From Gammaproteobacteria bacterium (GTDB taxonomy: Bacteria; Pseudomonadota; Gammaproteobacteria; Burkholderiales; Burkholderiaceae_B), in contig JAURJT010000076.1 of the NCBI GenBank assembly GCA_030832095.1, positions 1 through 38,163 on the forward strand: a stretch of DNA of 38,163 bases, in the 5' to 3' direction. Of the stretch, positions 1 through 7,543 are shown in pieces. The notes beneath the pieces were generated by a model. It saw only the letters and a list, made by a program, of their open reading frames with translations, ran no database searches and was not told the origin of the DNA. Made by a program: the position numbers and the translations under genes. Within the stretch, counting starts at the first letter, position 1. Every line of letters starts with the position of its first letter.

Positions 1-1
1 A

Positions 2-217
2 TTAAAGGGCGCCGCAAGCTGCACGCATTTGATGGAGTTGCTAGGCCCTATGGCCACCGCGGCGTATCAGGCGCTGTGGCCGGTGGTGCGCGATCGGCCA
101 GAGGTGTTAGATGCAAATGGGCGACCTGTCAAAATTGACAGCTGCTACGCCTACGCCAGCAATCGAGAAGTGACGCTACAACTTTGGCCTCAGTTTTATG
201 ACGGTCCGAAGCCATAG
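2..217 (+). CDS. DUF2889 family protein, C-terminal part
   Basis: This reading frame is open from the first bases of the window and ends in a stop at 217, so it is the last 71 or so codons of a gene that begins outside. The segment with CTHLMELLGPMATAAYQAL followed later by IDSCYAYASN and a closing WPQFYDG matches what I know of the C-terminus of DUF2889 proteins, in which a Cys-Thr-His motif is conserved. The function of that family is unknown. An internal ATG at 29 gives a 62-residue open frame, but the family match begins before it, so 29 is not the true start. The next gene starts 95 bases further on, behind a G+C-rich hairpin, so this gene probably belongs to a separate transcript. Confidence 0.7.
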   Translation, partial: LKGAASCTHLMELLGPMATAAYQALWPVVRDRPEVLDANGRPVKIDSCYAYASNREVTLQLWPQFYDGPKP

Positions 218-237
218 AATTTGCCAAGCTATACTCA

Positions 238-253
238 AGTCAAAATATTGACT
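238..253. promoter_or_regulatory. Palindrome upstream of the CoA-ester operon, candidate operator
   Basis: AGTCAA and TTGACT form a perfect inverted repeat around the four bases AATA. It lies about 60 bases before the lyase start at 313 and is the only palindrome of this kind in the gap apart from the hairpin that follows. A dimeric regulator could bind here. The right arm TTGACT could also serve as a -35 element, but I see no good -10 at the right distance. No regulator gene adjoins the operon inside the window. Confidence 0.3.
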
Positions 254-257
254 CAAC

Positions 258-289
258 GCGGCGCGCCTGTTTGAACTACGCGCCGCTTT
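258..289 (+). terminator. G+C-rich hairpin, candidate terminator of the DUF2889 gene
   Basis: GCGGCGCG (258-265) and CGCGCCGC (279-286) are perfect 8-base arms around a 13-base loop, followed by only three T residues. The stem is strong but the T-run is short, so termination may be weak. The hairpin could also be part of the leader of the following operon, which starts at 313. Confidence 0.4.
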
Positions 290-312
290 GCATAAAAAAA
301 CGGAGACCTCAC

Positions 313-1203
313 ATGCGTTCATTACTATTTGTACCAGCCGATAGCCCGCGTAAGCTCGAAAAATCACTGCAAAGCGGTGCCGACGTCTTGATCTTTGATC
401 TTGAAGATGCCGTGTCCCCCGCGCGCAAAGAGGATGGTCGTATTGAAGTTGTTAAGTTTTTGACTCAGGTCAAGGCCTCGGGAGTCAAAACGCCCAAGCT
501 CTACGTGCGCGTCAATGCTTTGACGACGGGGATGACCCTGGCTGATTTGGGTGCGGTGATGCGCTGCCGCCCTGATGGTATCGCACTGCCTAAGTCCTCT
601 GGCGCGGCCGATGTTGCCTTGCTGGCCGCTTACCTCGAAGCCTTTGAACAGATGTTTCCGGCGGTTGAAGGCGAAACCGCTCAAACTTCGATTTTACCGA
701 TCGTGACAGAAACTGCTGAAGCTCTTGCTGGGTTGAATAGTTACCGAGGTGCCTCGCCGCGTTTAGCCGGTTTGATGTGGGGTGCTGAGGATCTGGCTGG
801 TGACATTGGAGCCTTGACGAACAAAGATGAAGAGGCGCCAGAGCAATGGACCTCTCCTTTTGGCCTAGTCCGTAACCTCTGCCTGTTTGCGGCTGCTGCT
901 GCAGGGGTGCCGGCGATCGACACCGTGCCGACTGACATCAACAACCCCGAGGCTTTGCTGCGCGAAACGCGCCGTGCCTATCGCGATGGTTTTTCAGCGA
1001 AAGCCGCGATTCATCCAGGTCAGGTGCCTGTGATTAATCAAGCGATGACACCCGATGCTCAGGCGCAAGAGTGGGCGCGGCGCGTGATTGCAGCCTTTGC
1101 CGCAAACACAAGTGTGGGTGTGGCCACGCTTGATGGCAAGATGCTCGATACACCGCATCTTCGTTTAGCCAAAAAAATTGCTGCCGCGACGCAGCTCGCT
1201 TAA
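313..1203 (+). CDS. HpcH/HpaI aldolase/citrate lyase-like CoA-ester lyase (possible citramalyl-CoA lyase)
   Basis: This is a 296-residue CitE-like lyase of the kind that splits 3-hydroxyacyl-CoA thioesters such as citramalyl-CoA, malyl-CoA or methylmalyl-CoA. The N-terminus MRSLLFVPADSPRKLEKS and FDLEDAV (28-34) are the family opening. YVRVNA carries the conserved Arg67, E133 sits in IVTET, and GAEDLAGDIG (157-166) holds further acidic residues typical of the magnesium site. KAAIHPGQV near the C-terminus is also a family motif. The ATG at 313 has GGAG eight bases upstream; an in-frame upstream ATG at 271 would add residues that do not fit the family. It is first in an operon with two CoA-transferases, an acyl-CoA dehydrogenase, a MaoC-like hydratase and a transporter. 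By analogy with the known itaconate pathways (Ict, Ich, Ccl) it may be the citramalyl-CoA lyase, yielding acetyl-CoA and pyruvate. The family call is firm; the substrate is inferred. Confidence 0.85.
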   Translation: MRSLLFVPADSPRKLEKSLQSGADVLIFDLEDAVSPARKEDGRIEVVKFLTQVKASGVKTPKLYVRVNALTTGMTLADLGAVMRCRPDGIALPKSSGAADVALLAAYLEAFEQMFPAVEGETAQTSILPIVTETAEALAGLNSYRGASPRLAGLMWGAEDLAGDIGALTNKDEEAPEQWTSPFGLVRNLCLFAAAAAGVPAIDTVPTDINNPEALLRETRRAYRDGFSAKAAIHPGQVPVINQAMTPDAQAQEWARRVIAAFAANTSVGVATLDGKMLDTPHLRLAKKIAAATQLA

Positions 1204-1216
1204 GAGGATTGTGAAG

Positions 1217-2434
1217 ATGGCCGGTCCTCTGGTAGGTGTACGTGTCGTTGACATGACCTCGATATTGATGGGGCCCTATGCCGCGCAGTTGCTGGGCGAT
1301 ATGGGTGCCGATGTCATCAAAGTCGAAGCACCTGTTGGGGATATGGTGCGTGATTTAGGGCCGATGCAACACCCTCGAATGGGCGCGTTGTACCTGCACG
1401 TCAATCGTAGTAAGCGTGGTTTGGTGCTTGATCTGAAACAGCCCGCTGGGCTTGAGGCGATTAAAAGGTTGCTCGCAACCGCGGATGTGCTGTTGTACAA
1501 CGTGCGCCCGCAAGCGATGGCCCGTTTAGGTTTGGGTTACGACGTCGTGCAAAAAATTAACCCTCGACTGCTGTATGTTGGCACGTTTGGTTTTGGACAA
1601 GATGGCCCCTATGCCGCCAAGCCCGCCTTTGATGATTTGATTCAAGGTGCGATTGGGTTGCCGTCCCTCATTAAACAGGCGGGTGCTGATGTGCCGCGCT
1701 ACGTGCCCTCAAATATTGTCGATCGCACGGTTGGCTTGTATGCTGTGACGTCGTTGTGCGCAGCCTTGTTTCACCGAGAAAAAACCGGGCGTGGGCAAAA
1801 GATTGATATCCCCATGTTTGAGACAATGATTAGTCATTTGCTCAGCGACCATATTGGTGGCCAAACCTTTGATCCGCCCAACGGCCCGCCCGGTTACCCA
1901 AGGCTTCTGGCCTCTGAGCGCCGTCCCTACAAAACCGCAGATGGCTTTGTCTGTGCCGTGATTTACAGCGACAAGCAATGGGCCTCGTTCTTTAAAGCGA
2001 TCGGTCGTTCAGAAATCTTTGAAAACGATCCACGGTTTTTAAATCTGACAGTGCGCACACAGCACATCAATGATTTGCAAGCGCTTGCGGCAAAAATATT
2101 TCTAGAGCGCACGACGAATGCCTGGCTTGAGTTGCTGGATCAGGCTGATATCCCAACGATGCCCTTGCATACCCTTGAAACAATTTTTGATGATCCGCAT
2201 TTAAAAGCGGTCAACATGTTTGAATGGGCCGAGCATCCAACAGAGGGGCGTATCAGACGCGTCGCGGTGCCAACAGCCTGGACCGACAGCCAGCCTACGC
2301 CTGGTCGCGCCGCACCACAGTTGGGTGAGCACAGCGTTGAGATCTTAAAAGAGCTAGGCTATTCAGACGCTGAGGTCGCCTCTTTGATGGCGCAAGGCGT
2401 GACGCTCACAGCAAAGACCAAAGCAGGCGCGTAG
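1217..2434 (+). CDS. CaiB/BaiF (class III) CoA-transferase
   Basis: The product is a 405-residue formyl-CoA-transferase-like enzyme that moves CoA from a donor thioester to a carboxylic acid. The opening GVRVVDMTSILMGPYAAQLL and GADVIKVEAP are the standard family start, followed by NRSKRGLVLDLK. The catalytic aspartate is D169 in the segment IVDRTVGLYAV, the same number as in formyl-CoA transferase. GEHSVEILKELGYS near the C-terminus is also characteristic. The ATG at 1217 follows AGAGGA with an 8-base gap and lies 13 bases after the lyase stop; the open frame runs back to an ATG at 1178 inside the lyase gene, which I rejected. It ends one base before the next gene. In Pseudomonas aeruginosa the itaconate CoA-transferase is, to my knowledge, of this class, so this gene is a candidate for that role. 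A class I transferase follows directly, so the division of work is open. Confidence 0.85.
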   Translation: MAGPLVGVRVVDMTSILMGPYAAQLLGDMGADVIKVEAPVGDMVRDLGPMQHPRMGALYLHVNRSKRGLVLDLKQPAGLEAIKRLLATADVLLYNVRPQAMARLGLGYDVVQKINPRLLYVGTFGFGQDGPYAAKPAFDDLIQGAIGLPSLIKQAGADVPRYVPSNIVDRTVGLYAVTSLCAALFHREKTGRGQKIDIPMFETMISHLLSDHIGGQTFDPPNGPPGYPRLLASERRPYKTADGFVCAVIYSDKQWASFFKAIGRSEIFENDPRFLNLTVRTQHINDLQALAAKIFLERTTNAWLELLDQADIPTMPLHTLETIFDDPHLKAVNMFEWAEHPTEGRIRRVAVPTAWTDSQPTPGRAAPQLGEHSVEILKELGYSDAEVASLMAQGVTLTAKTKAGA

Positions 2435-2435
2435 C

Positions 2436-3683
2436 GTGACCATCGATTTCACCCGTTGGATACGGCCCGGTGACGGTATCTGGTGGAATGAATGCACGGC
2501 CGAACCCTTGACGTTGACCGAAGCGCTAGTGAGTCAGCGTCAGGCTCTTGGAGGATGCTCGGTATTTGTGGGCCCCACTTATACGGCGACGTTGCAACCC
2601 GAGCATACTGACTGGCTGTCAATGCTGAGTTACTGCGGTATTGGTGAAAATAGAAAATTGCTCGAAGCCGGTGCGATGCAATTGATTCCAAGTCATTGCT
2701 CGCAGCTGCACCGCTTGCCTTCTGAGGGGGCGGCAAAAGCGGACGTGGTCTTTTTACATCTAAGCCCTGAGGGGCCAGACGGTCGGCGTAGTCTTGGCAT
2801 TGCCAATGACTATCTGATCGCGGCGGCAAAACAGGCTCGGGTCGTGATTGCTGAAGTGAATCAGCAAATGCCCTGGACCTTCACGTCGCACGCGCTTGAC
2901 GGCGTAAAGATTGACGCAATCGTCGAGTCAGACCGACCACTGATTGAGCTGAAACGAAGCGCGATTTCAGAGGTCGAGAGCCGTATCGCTCAACACGCCC
3001 TAGAGTTCATCGGTGACCGGTCGGTTCTCGAAATGGGGATCGGTGCAATACCCGAGTCGATTCTGTCGGCGCTCAGTGACCGTAAAGATTTAGGCATTCA
3101 TACCGGAATGTTAGGCGACGTTGCCGTTGATTTAATCGAATGCGGCGCAGTGACGAATGCTTTCAAAGCGCTCGACCGCGGGCTGACCACTGCAGGCGTA
3201 TTGATGGGTACGCGCCGCTTGTACGATTTTGCCCGGCACAATGCCTTGCTAAATATTCAGCCCTTTACCTACGTACACACCCACACTACGCTAGCGCAGC
3301 TTGAGCAGTTTGTCGCAATTAATTCTGCGATTGAAGTCGATCTGACTGGGCAGGTCGGCGCAGAAGTGATTGACGGAAAATACATTGGCGCAACCGGTGG
3401 GCAGGTGGATTTCACCCGTGGCGCGCTCGCGTCTAAAGGCGGACGCTCGATCGTTGCGCTACCCTCGACTGCCAAGCGCGGGCAACTGAGCCGTATTGTA
3501 GTGAACCTGCAGGGGCCTGCGACGAGCTTGCGCACGGATGCCGATGTGGTGGTGACAGAGTGGGGTAGTGCGCAGTTAAAGGGGCAGACGTTGCACGAGC
3601 GGGTCAAGCGCATGATTGCGATTGCCCACCCTGAGCACAGAGAAAGGTTGGCGCGTGAGGTGCATGAACAGGGTATTCGTTAA
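2436..3683 (+). CDS. Acetyl-CoA hydrolase/4-hydroxybutyrate CoA-transferase family protein (class I)
   Basis: This 415-residue protein belongs to the acetyl-CoA hydrolase/transferase family. The C-terminal half is the best conserved: GIHTGMLGDVAVDLIECGAV, then FVAINSAIEVDLTGQVGAE, then GGQVDFTRGA, and finally VVTEWGSAQLKGQTLHER. I could not place the catalytic glutamate with confidence: in related enzymes it lies near the segment corresponding to NIQPFTYVH, which has no Glu here. The start is GTG at 2436, one base after the preceding stop, so translation is probably coupled. Yersinia pestis RipA, an itaconate CoA-transferase, is of this family as far as I recall, which fits the neighbouring lyase and hydratase. 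It is unusual to find it beside a class III transferase in one operon; one may take a different acid or CoA donor. Confidence 0.8.
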   Translation: MTIDFTRWIRPGDGIWWNECTAEPLTLTEALVSQRQALGGCSVFVGPTYTATLQPEHTDWLSMLSYCGIGENRKLLEAGAMQLIPSHCSQLHRLPSEGAAKADVVFLHLSPEGPDGRRSLGIANDYLIAAAKQARVVIAEVNQQMPWTFTSHALDGVKIDAIVESDRPLIELKRSAISEVESRIAQHALEFIGDRSVLEMGIGAIPESILSALSDRKDLGIHTGMLGDVAVDLIECGAVTNAFKALDRGLTTAGVLMGTRRLYDFARHNALLNIQPFTYVHTHTTLAQLEQFVAINSAIEVDLTGQVGAEVIDGKYIGATGGQVDFTRGALASKGGRSIVALPSTAKRGQLSRIVVNLQGPATSLRTDADVVVTEWGSAQLKGQTLHERVKRMIAIAHPEHRERLAREVHEQGIR

Positions 3684-3781
3684 GGATACAGCGCGGCATG
3701 ACCACTTTTGCCGTAGGACAGTCACGGCTCGAAAGGCTTAGTACTGTGGGGGCTTAGCCGCTTGGTGATAGGCACGTACAT

Positions 3782-3815
3782 TAAGTGGTTGTTATATTAG
3801 TGTTGATAAGTGGTT
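3782..3815 (+). repeat. Pair of 9-base direct repeats before the acyl-CoA dehydrogenase gene
   Basis: TAAGTGGTT occurs at 3782-3790 and again at 3807-3815, 25 bases apart, inside the 157-base gap that splits the operon. The surrounding sequence is AT-rich, unlike the coding sequence on either side. It may be a regulator site or part of an internal promoter; no convincing -35/-10 pair was found. Confidence 0.25.
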
Positions 3816-3840
3816 TGATCAAATATTGCGAGAGGCAAAC

Positions 3841-5007
3841 ATGGATTTTTCATTTTCACAAGAACAAGAGAGCATCCGCGAGGCGATCAGCAAAATCTGC
3901 GAACAGTTTGATGATCACTATTGGCTTGAAAAAGATCGACACGGCGGGTTTCCGACTGAGCTGCATCAGGCACTGGCGAAAGATGGCTGGCTCGGGATTT
4001 GTATCCCTGAGCAGTATGGTGGCTCAGGGCTAGGCATCACCGAAGCCTCGATCATGATGCAAACGATTAGTGAATCGGGTGCGGGCATGAGTGGCGCTTC
4101 GGCGGTACACATGAATATTTTTGGTTTAAATCCGGTTGTGCAGTTTGGTACCGAAGAGCAAAAGCGTCGCATGCTGCCGCCATTGATCTCTGGCGCAGAG
4201 CGCGCTTGTTTTGCCGTAACTGAACCCAATACGGGCTTGAACACCACGCAATTGAAGGTGAAAGCAGAGCGCGTGGGTGACCACTATGTGTTGAGTGGCA
4301 CCAAGGTTTGGATCTCAACTGCGCAGGTCGCTGAAAAAATGTTGATCTTGGCGCGTACTACGCCACTTGAAGAGGTGACCAAGCACTCTGATGGTCTTAG
4401 TTTGTTCTACACAAAATTCGATCGTGATTTTATTCGCGTCCACGAGATCGAAAAGATGGGACGCAAAGCCGTTGATTCAAACGAGTTGTTTATCGATGGT
4501 TTGAAGGTGCCTGTCGAAGATCGTATCGGCGAAGAAGGCAAGGGCTTTCATTACATTATGCATGGCATGAATGCCGAGCGTATTTTGATTGGTGCCGAGG
4601 GTGTAGGCCTAGGGCGTGTCGCACTCAAAAAAGCCACTGAGTATGCCAAGGAGCGGGTCGTGTTTAATCGTCCGATCGGGATGAATCAAGGGATTCAACA
4701 CCCCCTGGCCGCTAACTGGATGGAGCTTGAGGCGGCAAACCTAATGGTGTTTCAGGCGGCTTCGATGTTTGACAAGGGTGGGTCGTGTGGCGCGCAAGCC
4801 AACGCGGCAAAGTACTTAGGCGGTGAGGCAGGTTTTAATGCCTGTCAGCAAGCGGTGATGACGCATGGTGGTTTTGGTTACGCGAAGGAATATCATGTCG
4901 AGCGCTACCTTCGTGAAGTCATGATTACGCGTATCGCGCCTGTTAGCCCCCAATTGATTTTGTGCTTTATCGCCGAGCGCGTGCTTGGTTTACCCAAATC
5001 CTACTAG
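3841..5007 (+). CDS. Acyl-CoA dehydrogenase
   Basis: The product is a 388-residue FAD-dependent acyl-CoA dehydrogenase that would introduce an alpha,beta double bond into an acyl-CoA. CFAVTEPNTGLNTTQLKVKA (123-142) and WIST (157-160) form the flavin and substrate region; RVVFNRPIG and THGGFGYAKEYHVERYLRE are the usual C-terminal signatures. The glutamate of the common YEGT motif is absent: the segment reads TRIAPVSP around 363-370. E246 in NAERILIG lies where isovaleryl-CoA dehydrogenase keeps its base, so that residue may act instead, which would suit a branched substrate. The ATG at 3841 follows GAGAGG with a good gap. The gene lies 157 bases after the transferase and its TAG stop overlaps the ribosome binding site of the hydratase gene. 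A methylsuccinyl-CoA-like substrate would link it to mesaconyl-CoA chemistry, but this is inference. Confidence 0.85.
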   Translation: MDFSFSQEQESIREAISKICEQFDDHYWLEKDRHGGFPTELHQALAKDGWLGICIPEQYGGSGLGITEASIMMQTISESGAGMSGASAVHMNIFGLNPVVQFGTEEQKRRMLPPLISGAERACFAVTEPNTGLNTTQLKVKAERVGDHYVLSGTKVWISTAQVAEKMLILARTTPLEEVTKHSDGLSLFYTKFDRDFIRVHEIEKMGRKAVDSNELFIDGLKVPVEDRIGEEGKGFHYIMHGMNAERILIGAEGVGLGRVALKKATEYAKERVVFNRPIGMNQGIQHPLAANWMELEAANLMVFQAASMFDKGGSCGAQANAAKYLGGEAGFNACQQAVMTHGGFGYAKEYHVERYLREVMITRIAPVSPQLILCFIAERVLGLPKSY

Positions 5008-5016
5008 GAGGCCATC

Positions 5017-5469
5017 ATGGCAGGTTTGTATTTTGAAGAGTTTGAAGTCGGTCAAGTGTTTAAGCATTCAATGACGCGTACAGTCACTGAAATGGATAAC
5101 GTGTTGTTCTCGACTCTTACAATGAACCCGCAGCCCTTGCATCTAGATAAAGAGTTTGCGTCTAAAACTGAGTTTGGCCAAATTCTGGTCAACAGTCTGT
5201 TTACCTTGGGCTTGGTCATCGGGATCACCGTTGGTGAGACGACGCTTGGTACGACGATCGCCAACCTTGGCATGACTGACACGCGGTTTCCGCATCCGGT
5301 GTTTTATGGCGATACGATTCACGTCGAGACAAAAATTCTCTCGAAACGTTTGAGCAAATCGCGTAAAGACGCTGGTATTGTCGAGTTTGAACATCACGGT
5401 ATTAATCAGCGCGGCGAAATTGTCTGCATCTGTGTGCGCTCGGGGTTTATGAAGTGTCGACCCGCATAA
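5017..5469 (+). CDS. MaoC-like hydratase (possible itaconyl-CoA or mesaconyl-CoA hydratase)
   Basis: This 150-residue single-hotdog protein is a MaoC-type (R)-enoyl-CoA hydratase. The opening YFEEFEVGQVF, the central TMNPQPLHLDKEFA (35-48), GDTIHVETKIL and the closing GEIVCICVRSGFMKCR are typical. In the classical hydratase motif G-D-x-N-P-L-H the Asp and His form the catalytic dyad. Here His42 is kept but the Asp position is Asn37. I recall N-P-x-P-L-H as the common form in hydratases acting on C5 dicarboxyl-CoA esters, but could not check this. The ATG at 5017 follows AGGAG at 5006-5010, which overlaps the preceding stop codon. With the lyase and transferases upstream it completes the three enzyme families of the itaconate route (hydration of itaconyl- or mesaconyl-CoA to citramalyl-CoA). 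Confidence 0.8.
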   Translation: MAGLYFEEFEVGQVFKHSMTRTVTEMDNVLFSTLTMNPQPLHLDKEFASKTEFGQILVNSLFTLGLVIGITVGETTLGTTIANLGMTDTRFPHPVFYGDTIHVETKILSKRLSKSRKDAGIVEFEHHGINQRGEIVCICVRSGFMKCRPA

Positions 5470-5470
5470 G

Positions 5471-6715
5471 GTGAGGCCCGCGTTCACCAACGCCAAGCCA
5501 ACCGACGCCACAATGGCTTTTGTGGTGTTGGTCATCTGTTTTCTTTTTAACTTGCTTGGTCGTGGGATCGGTGACGCGTATGTCACCTTTTTGCTGCCCA
5601 TCGAAACACAATTTGGCTGGAGCCGCTCAGAGATCTCGAGCGTGTACTCTGTTTACATGCTGGCCAACGGTTTCTCAGCGCCACTGATTGGCATCATGTT
5701 TGATCGTCTGGGCCCGCGCATTGTGTGTGCTGTCGGTTTTGCGAGCTTAGGCCTGGGCTACTTGGTGGCCGGCAACTTGACGCAGCTATGGCAGTTTCAT
5801 TTGTGTGTGGGCGTAGCCGGCGGAATCGGAGTGACCTCTTTAGGGATGGTGCCTTCACAGAGCCTGATTAGTCGCTGGTTTCCAACGAACACGAGTACGG
5901 CAATTGGTATTGCCTACGCAGGGTTTGGCGCCGGCACCTTGGTGATGGTGCCGTTTGCCCAATTCCTAAATGATACGGTTGGCTGGCGCAACGCGTACCA
6001 TATCCTAGGGGGGCTGATGTTGGTGCTTTTGCCTCTGGCGATGTTGTTACCTTGGCGCATCATTCGCGCAGGACACGTTGACTATGCACGGTCTCTTGGG
6101 TCAGCACCTTTATCTAAAAATATTTTTGCACCCTTGCGGCTCGCAGTTCGTTCGTCGGGTTTTTGGGCCTTAGGGCAGGCATTTTTCTTTACTTCATTAG
6201 TGATTTATACCGTGACGGTGCAGACCATTGCCTTCTTAGTTGAGTCAGGGTTTTCTGCGCTTGAGGCGGCCAGTGCCTTTGGCGTTGCGGGTATGCTCTC
6301 TGTGTTTGGGGTAGGCTCTTCGGGCAAGTTGGCTGATAAGTTTGGTCATCGCTTGATTGTGACCATCACGTTTAGCTGTACTTTTTTAGGCCTCGCCAAC
6401 TTGCTGGCCATGGTGTTTTACCCGTCCCCGTGGTTTTTGCTGGGGTTTGTGGTCTTCTTTGGGATTGCACAGGGCGCGCGCGGGCCGATCATTTCGGGGC
6501 TTTGCTCAAAGCTATTTCCGGGCCCTGGGTTAGCCACCGTTTACGGTGCGCTGTATGCTTTTATGTCGGTTGGAGCTGCGACTGGGGCCTTATTGTCGGG
6601 TTGGTTTCACGATCAGACAGGTGGCTACGCGACCAGCATTATTTTTTCGATGATCAGTGTCGCCTTAGCCGTATCCCCATTTTGGGTATCAAGCGCATTG
6701 CGAAAGTTTGGCTAA
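5471..6715 (+). CDS. MFS transporter, monocarboxylate/dicarboxylate-type
   Basis: This is a 414-residue major facilitator with about twelve hydrophobic segments. The loop after the second segment, GIMFDRLGPR, fits MFS motif A. The GTG at 5471 starts one base after the hydratase stop; an ATG at 5513 in the same frame is an alternative that would drop 14 residues, but it has no better ribosome binding site. As the last gene of the catabolic operon it is the likely importer of the acid that the CoA-transferases activate. The sequence resembles oxalate/formate-type and monocarboxylate-type MFS carriers, but the substrate cannot be read from it. No terminator was seen directly after the stop. Confidence 0.8.
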   Translation: MRPAFTNAKPTDATMAFVVLVICFLFNLLGRGIGDAYVTFLLPIETQFGWSRSEISSVYSVYMLANGFSAPLIGIMFDRLGPRIVCAVGFASLGLGYLVAGNLTQLWQFHLCVGVAGGIGVTSLGMVPSQSLISRWFPTNTSTAIGIAYAGFGAGTLVMVPFAQFLNDTVGWRNAYHILGGLMLVLLPLAMLLPWRIIRAGHVDYARSLGSAPLSKNIFAPLRLAVRSSGFWALGQAFFFTSLVIYTVTVQTIAFLVESGFSALEAASAFGVAGMLSVFGVGSSGKLADKFGHRLIVTITFSCTFLGLANLLAMVFYPSPWFLLGFVVFFGIAQGARGPIISGLCSKLFPGPGLATVYGALYAFMSVGAATGALLSGWFHDQTGGYATSIIFSMISVALAVSPFWVSSALRKFG

Positions 6716-6795
6716 TACGTCGTGCATAAGTGACTGCTTGGGTGTGGTTTTTCTTGATTTTCCCTTGCGTTGTGGGATGATCAACCCACAAGGCT

Positions 6796-6866
6796 ACGAT
6801 CAATATTCGTGATCACGTATCCGTCACCTCTATCACGATCAATGTTCGTGATAACGCATCCGTCAC
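6796..6866. repeat. Tandem 32-base repeats with palindromes, candidate operator
   Basis: Two copies of a 32-base unit lie at 6796-6827 and 6835-6866, differing at three positions and spaced 39 bases apart. The second copy with its flank contains a perfect inverted repeat, ATCACGA at 6832-6838 and TCGTGAT at 6846-6852. The first contains the 10-base palindrome CGTGATCACG at 6808-6817. They end 28 bases before the phosphatase ATG at 6895 and lie 80 bases after the MFS gene. Paired, nearly identical sites one face apart fit cooperative binding of a dimeric regulator, but I do not recognise which one. Confidence 0.45.
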
Positions 6867-6894
6867 GCAAGATCATCAAACGCGAGAATTTGTC

Positions 6895-7536
6895 ATGCAA
6901 TGCCTCCTTAAATTACTGCCACAACCACTTAGCAAAAAAATCGTCGCTGTGCCGTCATGGCTAAGGGCGAGCTCTCTTCTGTTGGTATGTCTTAGTCTGC
7001 TGCTGTCGGGGGGGCAACCTGCGCTGGCTGGGTTGCTTGAAGATCTGACGGATGGCCAGCACGTTTTGTTGATGCGTCATGCTGATGCTCCAGGCGTCGG
7101 TGACCCACCTGGATACAGACTTGACCAATGCTCGACGCAACGTAATTTGGGTGAAGTGGGGCGGCAACAATCGGTATTGATCGGGCGCTGGCTAGCAGCA
7201 CAAGGCGTGAGCACCCCTAAAATTTTTAGTAGTGCCTGGTGTCGCTGTAAAGATACGGCGCGGTTGTTAGCGCTGGGGTCCGTGACGGTCGAGCCATCAT
7301 TGAATTCTTTTTTTGATGACATGAGTTTTGCGACTTCGCAAACGGCTTCCTTACAAAGATTCATCACAGCAAGCCTGAAGGCACATCCGAAACAGCCCCT
7401 GATTCTCGTGACCCATCATGTCAACATCCAGTCCCTCACGGGGCGAGTTGTGTCAGTGGGTGATATGGTGCTGGTGCGTGTCACACCTGATGGTAGCCAC
7501 GTGTCACATCAAGTGTTTCCTAGCCCCCGGCCGTAG
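6895..7536 (+). CDS. Secreted histidine phosphatase family protein
   Basis: The product has 213 residues and belongs to the phosphoglycerate-mutase-like histidine phosphatase superfamily. A basic start followed by LRASSLLLVCLSLLLSGG and an ALAG cleavage-like site (to about residue 46) indicates a signal peptide, so it is probably periplasmic. LLMRHADAPG holds the catalytic R61-H62 pair, with Ala in place of the usual Gly after it. SSAWCRCKDTARLL (112-125) gives the second arginine, and LVTHHVNIQSLTG (171-183) gives the second catalytic histidine. Similar short exported proteins are common in Betaproteobacteria, with no assigned substrate that I know of. It is followed after seven bases by a convergent gene, and preceded by tandem operator-like repeats. 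Confidence 0.75.
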   Translation: MQCLLKLLPQPLSKKIVAVPSWLRASSLLLVCLSLLLSGGQPALAGLLEDLTDGQHVLLMRHADAPGVGDPPGYRLDQCSTQRNLGEVGRQQSVLIGRWLAAQGVSTPKIFSSAWCRCKDTARLLALGSVTVEPSLNSFFDDMSFATSQTASLQRFITASLKAHPKQPLILVTHHVNIQSLTGRVVSVGDMVLVRVTPDGSHVSHQVFPSPRP

Positions 7537-7543
7537 CCTAAGA

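Noticed and set aside
2449..2829. 126-residue minus-strand open frame
   Set aside because: It lies entirely within the class I CoA-transferase gene, has low-complexity composition and no family features.
6770..6964. 64-residue plus-strand open frame over the tandem repeats
   Set aside because: It encodes the repeat sequence itself (PSPLSRSMFVITHPS-like), overlaps the phosphatase start in another frame and has no ribosome binding site.
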